Shown here: positions 1 through 5,370 of the stretch, piece after piece
Position numbering within the stretch: the stretch's first letter is position 1
How the letters are laid out: every line of letters begins with the position of its first letter
Source: Lysobacteraceae bacterium
Lineage (GTDB): Bacteria; Pseudomonadota; Gammaproteobacteria; Steroidobacterales; Steroidobacteraceae
Length of the DNA: 6,254 bases
Assembly: GCA_012516015.1 (NCBI GenBank)
Contig: JAAYXG010000599.1
Coordinates: forward strand, 1 to 6,254
Direction of reading: 5' to 3'
Program-made: the position numbers and the translations under genes
The notes under the pieces: generated by a model
The model's input: only the letters and a program-made list of their open reading frames with translations
Databases searched by the model: none
What the model was told of the DNA's origin: nothing

Positions 1-8
1 AGGCCTCT

Positions 9-31
9 GCGCGCATGGCGCGCCGCTTTTT
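9..31 (+). terminator. Possible rho-independent terminator of an upstream gene
   Basis: GCGCGC at 9-14 pairs with GCGCGC at 18-23 around a 3-base ATG loop, and TTTTT follows at 27-31 after a 3-base gap. The stem is strong but short, and the gap before the T-run is not ideal. The gene it would end lies outside the window, so this rests on structure alone. Confidence 0.35.
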
Positions 32-39
32 CCCTGGAT

Positions 40-173
40 CCCGGCCTGCGCCGGGCGACAAGGTCCTTAAGTCCCGCCACATTCAAAGCGCCCGGTTTCT
101 TCGCGAGTCTTCGCGTCAATCGTTGCGTCCGTGATTTTTCTCCGGACAGTAGTGGGCCTACGCCCGGGCGACA
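40..173. repeat. Two copies of a short GC-rich repeat motif
   Basis: GGCCTGCGCCGGGCGACA at 43-60 recurs almost unchanged as GGCCTACGCCCGGGCGACA at 155-173, with one substitution and one inserted C. The first copy sits in a hairpin, CCCGGC (40-45) pairing with GCCGGG (50-55). The second can form a GGGC/GCCC stem (154-157 with 162-165). Each is followed within about 12 bases by CTTAAG (66-71 and 185-190). The first copy, with its preceding CTGGATC, resembles the CTGGATCCCGGC...GCCGGG intergenic hairpins scattered through many proteobacterial genomes (from memory). No coding function is visible. Confidence 0.45.
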
Positions 174-177
174 GTGT

Positions 178-197
178 GTTCGCTCTTAAGAGGGAAC
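178..197. promoter_or_regulatory. Near-perfect 20-bp palindrome, candidate operator
   Basis: The core CTCTTAAGAG (183-192) is a perfect palindrome, and flanking GTTC (178-181) and GAAC (194-197) extend the symmetry; only the G/G pair at 182 and 193 breaks it. It lies about 190 bp upstream of the GH51 start. The symmetry suggests a dimeric regulator site, but no known operator consensus is recognised. It could instead belong to the neighbouring intergenic repeat. Confidence 0.3.
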
Positions 198-276
198 GCT
201 CCGCCCTCCATATGCGCAAAGCGGCATCGAACGATGCTAGAAGTCGCATGCGAAACGCGTGTTCGGCCGCAGGCAG

Positions 277-292
277 GTCAAGTATCTTGACA
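277..292. promoter_or_regulatory. Inverted repeat overlapping a TTGACA box
   Basis: GTCAAG (277-282) and CTTGAC (286-291) are perfect inverted arms around TAT. The right arm overlaps TTGACA at 287-292, a perfect sigma-70 -35 hexamer. An operator over a -35 box would suit a repressor of the GH51-GH105 unit. However, the DNA at the -10 distance is GC-rich and unlike TATAAT, so only the inverted repeat itself is directly supported. Confidence 0.3.
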
Positions 293-378
293 CTCGCGAT
301 GCGCACGCCGGCGCGATTTGGAAGTAGCATCCCAGGCTTGCGCGCGACATGGCGCATCACATCGATTCCAATTACAAC

Positions 379-384
379 GGGTGA
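379..384 (+). promoter_or_regulatory. Ribosome binding site for the GH51 gene
   Basis: GGGTGA, matching the GGTGA part of the anti-16S complement, ends 6 bases before the GTG at 391. It supports GTG 391 as the start, and that start also yields a complete signal peptide. Confidence 0.45.
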
Positions 385-390
385 CTATTC

Positions 391-1986
391 GTGAAACTCT
401 CGGGTTTTTCTCGCCAGCGAACGGCGCTATGCGCGGCACTGCAGGGGCTGTGTGCCGCGCTGTTGGTTTTTATTGCCACCGCTGCTTCGGCACAGAGTGC
501 CGGCACGGCGCACATCCTCGTACGAGCGGATCAGCCGCAAGCGAAGATTCATCCTCATGTCTACGGTCATTTTGCGGAGCATCTCGGTCGACTGATCTAC
601 GACGGCATCTGGGTCGGAGAGGATTCGCCGATCCCGAACACTCGGGGAATCCGCAACGACGTCCTCGAAGCGCTCAAGGCGCTCAAAGTCCCCGTGCTGC
701 GTTGGCCCGGCGGATGCTTCGCCGATGAGTACCACTGGCGCGACGGCATCGGGCCGCGCGACCAGCGCCCGAGGCGCGTCAACTCGAGCTGGGGCGGCGT
801 CGATACGAATGCGTTCGGCACGCATGAGTTCATGGACTTGGCCGAGCTGATCGGAGCGGACGCCTACATCAACATCAACGTCGGCACCGGTTCGACGCAG
901 GAAATGATGGAATGGATCGAGTACATGACGTCCGATTCGGATTCGACGCTCGCGAACCTCCGGCGCGAGAACGGCCGCGACAAGCCTTGGAAGGTTGCGT
1001 ACGTCGGCATCGGCAACGAGATGTGGGGGTGCGGCGGCAACATGGCGCCCGAGCAATGGGCGGGCGAGTATCGGAAGTTCGCGACCTTCGTCAAGCAGCA
1101 TTCGGATACGAAGCTGCAGAGGATTGCGGCGGGTCCGACCGATTCGCGTTACGACTGGACGGAAGCGCTCATGTCGAGCTCCGCAAAGCACATGGAGGCG
1201 CTCTCGCTGCATTACTACACGTTGCCTACGGGCGATTGGACGAACAAGAAGGGCTCCGCGACCCAATTCGGTGAGGACCAGTGGTTCTCGACGCTCGCGC
1301 GCACGCTCGAGATGGAGGAGTACGTCCGCACGCACAGCGCGATCATGGACAAGTACGATCCGGAGAAGAAGATCGGACTCATGGTCGCGGAGTGGGGCAC
1401 TTGGTACGATCCGGAGCCCGGTAAGGATCAAGGCGCGCTGTATCAGCAGAACACGGTTCGAGATGCCGTGGTCGCCGGCATCAATCTCAACATTTTCAAT
1501 CGTCATACCGATCGCGTTCGCATGGCGAACATCGCGCAGATGGTCAACGTGCTGCAAGCGGTGATCCTGACCGAAGGCGACAAGATGATCCTGACGCCTA
1601 CGTATCACGTGTTCGACATGTACAAAGTCCATCAGGGCGCAACCGCACTGCCGGTCGAAGTGCAAGCGCCCGAGTACTCGTTCGGCGAGAGCTCGCTTCC
1701 GGGCGTGAGTGCTTCGGCCTCTCGCGACGACAAAGGCGTGCTTCACGTTTCGCTCGTCAATCTCGATCCGAACCGGCGTGTGCCGCTCACGCTCGAGCTG
1801 CGCGGCGCGAGCGCGGGCCGCGTGAGCGGCGAGGTGTTGACCGGTGCGACGATGAACGCGATGAATACCTTCGAACGCCCGGACACGGTTCGTCCCGCAC
1901 CGTTCAAAGGCGTGCGTCGCTCGGGCAAGGACGTTGTCGTCGATCTGCCGCCGAGAGCGGTCGTGATGCTGCGCATCGAGCCTTGA
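391..1986 (+). CDS. Exported GH51 alpha-L-arabinofuranosidase
   Basis: This retaining glycosidase removes terminal alpha-L-arabinofuranosyl residues from arabinan, arabinoxylan or pectin side chains. The protein is 531 residues. It opens with a classic Sec signal peptide: basic KLSGFSRQR, a hydrophobic stretch, and likely cleavage at ASA-QS near residue 34, so it should act in the periplasm or outside. The catalytic (beta/alpha)8 domain follows, with [16 protein letters not shown] at 104-119. The acid/base is Glu210 in [11 protein letters not shown] and the nucleophile Glu334 in VAEWGTWYD, both in typical GH51 context. A C-terminal beta-sandwich runs from about residue 390 to the end. Length without the signal (about 497) matches the family's usual ~500. 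Many characterised GH51 enzymes, especially from Gram-positives, are intracellular, so export is notable. The start is GTG. It probably heads a two-gene operon with the GH105 gene 9 bp downstream. Family is secure; exact substrate is not. Confidence 0.95.
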   Translation: MKLSGFSRQRTALCAALQGLCAALLVFIATAASAQSAGTAHILVRADQPQAKIHPHVYGHFAEHLGRLIYDGIWVGEDSPIPNTRGIRNDVLEALKALKVPVLRWPGGCFADEYHWRDGIGPRDQRPRRVNSSWGGVDTNAFGTHEFMDLAELIGADAYININVGTGSTQEMMEWIEYMTSDSDSTLANLRRENGRDKPWKVAYVGIGNEMWGCGGNMAPEQWAGEYRKFATFVKQHSDTKLQRIAAGPTDSRYDWTEALMSSSAKHMEALSLHYYTLPTGDWTNKKGSATQFGEDQWFSTLARTLEMEEYVRTHSAIMDKYDPEKKIGLMVAEWGTWYDPEPGKDQGALYQQNTVRDAVVAGINLNIFNRHTDRVRMANIAQMVNVLQAVILTEGDKMILTPTYHVFDMYKVHQGATALPVEVQAPEYSFGESSLPGVSASASRDDKGVLHVSLVNLDPNRRVPLTLELRGASAGRVSGEVLTGATMNAMNTFERPDTVRPAPFKGVRRSGKDVVVDLPPRAVVMLRIEP

Positions 1987-1990
1987 GGAG
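1985..1990 (+). promoter_or_regulatory. Ribosome binding site overlapping the GH51 stop
   Basis: GAGGAG shares its first two bases with the TGA stop of the GH51 gene and lies 5 bases before the GTG at 1996. This fixes the GH105 start and argues for translational coupling of the two genes. Confidence 0.7.
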
Positions 1991-1995
1991 CACGC

Positions 1996-3078
1996 GTGCG
2001 GCGTTGCGCGATTCTGTTCTTGTGCTGGTGCGGATTCGCTTGCGCGGATCCGCACCCGTACTTCGAGCACTGGACGGAAGGCGCGTCGCCGCAGCGAATC
2101 GGTCAGCGCGTCAGCGAGCGTTTCTTGAGCGCGCAGGATCACATGCTATGGACGGAGCACGGCACGCTGCACTATGCCGAGGTCGCGACTTGGTACGGCG
2201 CTTTGACCTTCGCCGAGCTCACCGACGACGAGCCGCTGAGTCGTCGCCTCGTGGAGCGGTTCGAGCCGTTCTTCGCGGAGAAGGACCGCCTGATTCCGCC
2301 CATCAACCACGTGGATCACACCGTCTTCGGCGCCGTGCCGCTCGAGATCTACATCCAAACGGGGCGTGCGAAGCACCGTACGTTGGGCATGGCGTTCGCG
2401 GACGGGCAATGGGATCGACCACGGCCGGACGGGCTCACGAATCAGACGCGCTTCTGGATCGACGACATGTACATGATCACGCTCGTGCAGGCGCAGGCGA
2501 CGCGTGCGACGGGCGAGCCCAAGTACATCGACCGTACGGCGCGCGAGATGGTCGCGTACCTCGATGAGCTCCAACAGCCGAACGGACTGTTCTTTCACGC
2601 GCCGGACGCGCCGTTCTATTGGGGACGCGGCAACGGCTGGATGGCCGCTGGCATGACGGAGCTGCTGCGCTCGCTCTCGGAGGAACATCCCGCTCGTCCT
2701 CGCATTCTGGCCGCCTACCGCAGGATGATGCAGACGTTGCTCGAGCATCAATCGGAGCAAGGCATGTGGCGACAGCTCATCGATCATCCGAGCGCATGGT
2801 TCGAGAGCTCCTCCACGGGCATGTTCACCTTCGCTTTCGTCACGGGCGTCAAGGAAGGATGGCTCGATGCGGAAACGTACGGGGCCGCCGCGCGGAAGGC
2901 CTGGCTCGCGCTTACGAGCTACATCGACTCGAACGGCGACGTGCGCGAGGTTTGCGTGGGCACCGGAACGAAGAACGATCTTCAGTACTATCTCGATCGC
3001 CCGCGCGCCGTCGGCGATCTGCACGGTCAGGCGCCGCTACTGTGGTCGGCATCGGCGCTGCTTCGCCAGCGACTGTAG
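1996..3078 (+). CDS. GH105-type unsaturated rhamnogalacturonyl/glucuronyl hydrolase, exported
   Basis: Enzymes of the GH88/GH105 fold hydrate and release the 4,5-unsaturated uronic acid from oligosaccharides made by pectate, rhamnogalacturonan or related lyases. The protein is 360 residues, typical for the YteR/YesR-like family, with an (alpha/alpha)6 barrel expected. Visible marks are HVDH at 105-108, WIDDMYM at 154-160 (Asp156 aligns with the family's W-x-D catalytic aspartate), WGRGNGWM at 209-216 and ESSSTGMF at 270-277. A short Sec-like signal (MRRCAILFLCWCGFACA, cleavage near residue 17) points to the periplasm. Three cysteines in it hint at a lipoprotein, but GFAC is a poor lipobox. 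The start is GTG, set by GAGGAG at 1985-1990. It sits 9 bp after the arabinofuranosidase gene, which suggests joint action on arabinose-branched rhamnogalacturonan-I fragments. Family is firm; whether galacturonyl-rhamnose or a glucuronyl substrate is preferred cannot be told. Confidence 0.88.
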   Translation: MRRCAILFLCWCGFACADPHPYFEHWTEGASPQRIGQRVSERFLSAQDHMLWTEHGTLHYAEVATWYGALTFAELTDDEPLSRRLVERFEPFFAEKDRLIPPINHVDHTVFGAVPLEIYIQTGRAKHRTLGMAFADGQWDRPRPDGLTNQTRFWIDDMYMITLVQAQATRATGEPKYIDRTAREMVAYLDELQQPNGLFFHAPDAPFYWGRGNGWMAAGMTELLRSLSEEHPARPRILAAYRRMMQTLLEHQSEQGMWRQLIDHPSAWFESSSTGMFTFAFVTGVKEGWLDAETYGAAARKAWLALTSYIDSNGDVREVCVGTGTKNDLQYYLDRPRAVGDLHGQAPLLWSASALLRQRL

Positions 3079-3080
3079 AA

Positions 3081-3096
3081 ACGCGTCGACACGCGT
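3081..3096 (+). other. Short hairpin just after the GH105 stop
   Basis: ACGCGT at 3081-3086 and again at 3091-3096 pair around a CGAC loop, 2 bases after the TAG. ACGCGT is self-complementary, so it is both a direct and an inverted repeat. No T-run follows. It may stabilise the 3' end of the mRNA, or be chance in GC-rich DNA. Confidence 0.3.
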
Positions 3097-3115
3097 AAAG
3101 GCATGGATGTGCGAA

Positions 3116-3141
3116 CGTCAGGATCTGCGCTGACGAGTTTT
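3116..3141 (+). terminator. Weak candidate terminator after the GH51-GH105 unit
   Basis: CGTCAG (3116-3121) pairs with CTGACG (3130-3135) around an 8-base loop, and AGTTTT (3136-3141) follows. The 6-bp stem and four T residues make a weak intrinsic terminator. It would separate the glycosidase pair from the oxidoreductase-deacetylase pair. The right arm also begins a direct repeat TGACGAG (3131-3137 and 3141-3147, one helical turn apart), so the site may instead be protein-bound. Confidence 0.35.
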
Positions 3142-3197
3142 GACGAGCAAAAGCGGCCAGGGATTCGTTATCCTCGCATCCGACGACGGAGGTTCTG

Positions 3198-3237
3198 GCG
3201 TCCGCACGTCTACACATCGACACGTCCATACGTCACG
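3198..3237 (+). repeat. Imperfect tandem 8-bp repeat in the leader of the oxidoreductase gene
   Basis: Five consecutive 8-base units fit the pattern xCGTCxxx: GCGTCCGC, ACGTCTAC, ACATCGAC, ACGTCCAT and ACGTCACG. The array ends 10 bases before the ATG at 3248 and fills the space where a ribosome binding site would be expected. The only purine-rich stretch, AAGAG at 3242-3246, lies just 1 base from the ATG. The units are imperfect, so the repeat may be fortuitous. Confidence 0.3.
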
Positions 3238-3247
3238 AAATAAGAGC

Positions 3248-4342
3248 ATGTCTACCCATCCACGACGAGACTTTCTGATGAAAACAGCCATGATCGCGGC
3301 AGCCGCACCCTTCGCGAGTGCGAACGCGCTCGGCCAATCCACGAACAAGAAGCTGGGAGTCGCGCTGTGCGGTCTAGGCAGTCTGTCGACGCATCAGATC
3401 GCACCCGCGCTCCAGAAAACGAAGCACTGCCGGCTCGCAGGGGTCGTCACCGGCGATCCGGAGAAGGGCAAGCGCTGGCAGAAGCAATACGACTTGCCCG
3501 CGCGAAGCATCTATAGCTACGACACGATGGAGCGAATGGCGGACAATCCGGACATCGACATCGTCTATGTCGTAACGCCGAATGCGCTGCATCTCGAGCA
3601 CGCGACGAAAGCCGCGAAAGCAGGCAAGCACGTGTTCTGCGAGAAGCCGATGGAGATCTCGGTCGAGCGCTGCCAGCAGATGATCGATGCGTGCAACCAG
3701 GCGGGCGTGATGTTGGGCGTTGCCTATCGCTGCCAGTTCGAGCATCATCATCTCGAATGCATCCGCATCGCACGCGAGAAGGAGCTCGGCACCATCAAGC
3801 TCATCGAGGGCGCGTTCGGCTTTCCGGTGCGCGGCGCCGATCAATGGCGTCTCAAGAAAGATCTCTCCGGAGGCGGGGCGCTCATGGACGTGGGCATCTA
3901 TGTGCTTCAGGCGACACGCTACCTCACGGGAGAAGAGCCCGTGTCGGTGTCGGCAGTGGAAACCAAGATGGATCCGGTCATGTTCAAGGAAGTGGACGAG
4001 ACGATGGCGTGGACCGCGACGTTCCCGAGCGGCGTCCTCGCGTATTGCTCGACGACGTTCGCAGCCGGCCCCGTTGGTCGCTTCCGTGCGTTCACCGAGC
4101 GCGGCTGGTTCGGTCTCGATCCCGCCTACAACTATGGCGGTCTGAAAGGTGCTCGAAGCGACGGCAAGCCGCTCGAGTTCGCGCAGGTCGATCACTTCGC
4201 GACCGAGTTGGATGCGTTCGCGACGAACATCATCGAGAAGACGCCGACGAAGGTGTCGGGCGAGGAAGGGCTCCAAGACGTGAAGATCCTCATGGCGATC
4301 TACGAGTCCGCTCGGACCGGCAAGGCAGTGAAAATCGCGTGA
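3248..4342 (+). CDS. Tat-exported Gfo/Idh/MocA oxidoreductase, glucose-fructose oxidoreductase-like
   Basis: This is a 364-residue NAD(P)-dependent sugar oxidoreductase. It starts MSTHPRRDFLMK, a clear twin-arginine signal (RRDFL at 6-10), then a hydrophobic alanine-rich stretch with probable cleavage after ANA at 25-27. The protein would therefore be folded with its cofactor before export to the periplasm. The Rossmann fold shows VALCGLGS at 38-45; the family lysine is Lys133 in CEKPM. Further marks are YRCQF at 160-164, QWRLKK at 199-204, GGGALMDVGIY at 208-218 and GEEGLQDVK at 338-346. A Tyr (218) stands where many relatives have His, as in Zymomonas glucose-fructose oxidoreductase, which it resembles throughout from memory. 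ATG 3248 is chosen because it puts the twin arginines at the N-terminus; ATG 3278 would lose them. Its stop overlaps the deacetylase start by 4 bp. Substrate is unknown; a sugar released by the neighbouring hydrolases is an inference. Confidence 0.88.
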   Translation: MSTHPRRDFLMKTAMIAAAAPFASANALGQSTNKKLGVALCGLGSLSTHQIAPALQKTKHCRLAGVVTGDPEKGKRWQKQYDLPARSIYSYDTMERMADNPDIDIVYVVTPNALHLEHATKAAKAGKHVFCEKPMEISVERCQQMIDACNQAGVMLGVAYRCQFEHHHLECIRIAREKELGTIKLIEGAFGFPVRGADQWRLKKDLSGGGALMDVGIYVLQATRYLTGEEPVSVSAVETKMDPVMFKEVDETMAWTATFPSGVLAYCSTTFAAGPVGRFRAFTERGWFGLDPAYNYGGLKGARSDGKPLEFAQVDHFATELDAFATNIIEKTPTKVSGEEGLQDVKILMAIYESARTGKAVKIA

Positions 4343-5253
4343 GCGGACGTGTGTTGCGGGCGGCCATCGCGGTTCTGACCGTGCTCTGCTCGACCGCGCA
4401 AGCGGGCGGGCAAGTCGCATTGACGTTCGACGACTTGCCCGTGCACGGCCCGGTCCCCTCGGGCGTATCGCGCACGGTGCTGCTGCAGCAGATCGTCAAT
4501 ACCTTCGTCAACGCCGGCGTGCCGGCCACCTACGGCTTCGTCAACGCAAAATCTTTGGAAGGGGACGCGGATCATCGAGCCGCGCTCGACGCGTGGCGAG
4601 CCGCCGGGCATCCCCTCGCGAATCACACGTACTCGCACATGGATTTGCATGCGAACGATGTCGCGGCCTACCGCGAAGAGGTGCTGGCCAACGAACCGAT
4701 CTTGCAGGCGCTCATGGGTGAGGAGGAATGGCGCTGGTTTCGCTACCCCTACTTGCGTGAGGGAGAAACGCCCGAAAAGCGCAACGCGATTCGCGCTCTG
4801 CTCGAGGAGCGCGGCTATCGAATCGCACAGGTCACGATCGACTTCCAGGACTATGCTTACAACGCGCCCTACGTACGCTGCTTCGAGAAGCGCGACTTCG
4901 CCGCCATCGATGCGCTGAAGAAGAATTACCTGGCGCGGGCTGAGGAGCGCATCGCGGCGAGCGAGCGTGCATCGCAGGCGCTCTATGGACGCAACATCAA
5001 GCACGTGATGTTGTTGCACGTCGGTGCTTTTCAGCCCGTCATGTTGCCGTACCTTTTCGAGCTGCTCGAGCGGCGAGGCTACGAGATCGTGACGCTCGAA
5101 GAGGCGCAGAGCGATCCTGCGTACTCCGTCGACCCCGAGGTGACGCTCCCCCACGGCGCCTCGTACCTGGACCAGATGAACATCCGCGAGGACCTGCCGC
5201 CGATGCGATACGACGCCGAGGGCATGCGTCGCCTCGAAGAGGTGTGCTCGTAA
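4339..5253 (+). CDS. Exported polysaccharide deacetylase (NodB/CE4) family protein
   Basis: Proteins of this family are metal-dependent deacetylases acting on N- or O-acetylated sugars. The product is 304 residues with a Sec signal (VSGRVLRAAIAVLTVLCSTAQA, probable cleavage after residue 22). The NodB motifs run in order: TFDD at 29-32 (Asp31 base, Asp32 metal ligand), NHTYSH at 95-100 (His96 and His100 metal ligands), RYPYLREG at 135-142, a TIDFQDY segment at 166-172, and LLHVG at 225-229 with the late histidine at 227. About 50 helical residues separate the TIDFQDY and LLHVG motifs, longer than in compact CE4 domains. The C-terminus, after residue 250, is of no known function. The start is GTG 4339, overlapping the previous stop as GTGA; GTG 4351 in the same frame is an alternative. 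The overlap implies co-translation with the oxidoreductase. Removal of O-acetyl groups from pectin or hemicellulose fragments fits the locus, but peptidoglycan or another glycan cannot be excluded. Confidence 0.85.
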   Translation: MSGRVLRAAIAVLTVLCSTAQAGGQVALTFDDLPVHGPVPSGVSRTVLLQQIVNTFVNAGVPATYGFVNAKSLEGDADHRAALDAWRAAGHPLANHTYSHMDLHANDVAAYREEVLANEPILQALMGEEEWRWFRYPYLREGETPEKRNAIRALLEERGYRIAQVTIDFQDYAYNAPYVRCFEKRDFAAIDALKKNYLARAEERIAASERASQALYGRNIKHVMLLHVGAFQPVMLPYLFELLERRGYEIVTLEEAQSDPAYSVDPEVTLPHGASYLDQMNIREDLPPMRYDAEGMRRLEEVCS

Positions 5254-5370
5254 GCGGCGACACGATGGCCCCAACGTGTGGAAGAGGAGAAGAGCCGTGA
5301 TCACTCCTCTCTTATGTGTTCTATGCGTTCTTTGTGGTTCTCCGGCTCTGTCTTACGTTGCGGCCGAGTC
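5254..5370. other. Convergent intergenic region with hairpin and repeat-like stretch
   Basis: This 117-bp gap lies between the ends of two convergent genes. AGAGGAG (5283-5289) pairs with CTCCTCT (5304-5310) around a 14-base loop holding the palindrome TGATCA. It could act as a weak terminator on either strand, though no clean T-run follows. Next comes a threefold reiterated stretch at 5312-5339: TTATGTGTTC, TATGCGTTC and TTTGTGGTT. An open frame on the plus strand through it reads LCVLCVLCG, which is a product of the repetition, not evidence of a gene. Confidence 0.4.

Larger units (their letters stand above)
1..390. other. Upstream non-coding region of the GH51 gene
   Basis: I see no convincing gene here; the short open frames lack family features. 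The region holds the hairpin plus T-run at 9-31, the repeated motif at 43-60 and 155-173, a reiterated CTTCGCG-type stretch at 96-130, a near-perfect palindrome at 178-197, a 10-bp palindrome TCGCATGCGA at 244-253 and an inverted repeat at 277-291. A consensus-like -35 TTGACA lies at 287-292, but no acceptable -10 follows at 16-19 bp, so the promoter of the GH51 gene cannot be placed with confidence. Confidence 0.6.

Noticed and set aside
287..315. Sigma-70 promoter built on TTGACA at 287-292
   Set aside because: The expected -10 positions are GGCGCG-like at normal spacing, so a full promoter cannot be claimed; only the inverted repeat is kept.
1996..2049. Lipoprotein signal on the GH105 protein
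   Set aside because: Cysteines are present, but GFAC does not fit the usual L-[AS]-[GA]-C lipobox; an ordinary Sec signal is likelier.
427..2142. 571-residue open frame on the minus strand opposite the GH51 gene
   Set aside because: It is Arg/His/Val-rich with no domain features and mirrors the high-GC codon bias of the real gene; the plus-strand protein has clear catalytic motifs.
3140..3247. N-terminal extension of the oxidoreductase from a TTG at 3140
   Set aside because: It would bury the twin-arginine signal 36 residues inside the protein. The extension has no similarity to the family and spans the tandem 8-bp repeat.
3691..4338. Long upstream extension of the deacetylase frame
   Set aside because: These 216 codons overlap the oxidoreductase in another frame and are low-complexity Arg/Gly/Ser; the signal peptide begins at GTG 4339.
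2146..5304. Other long minus-strand open frames (2146-3024, 3374-4420, 4300-5304)
   Set aside because: Each lies opposite a gene with recognised family motifs, has skewed Arg/Leu/His composition, and shows no signal, domain or convincing ribosome binding site.
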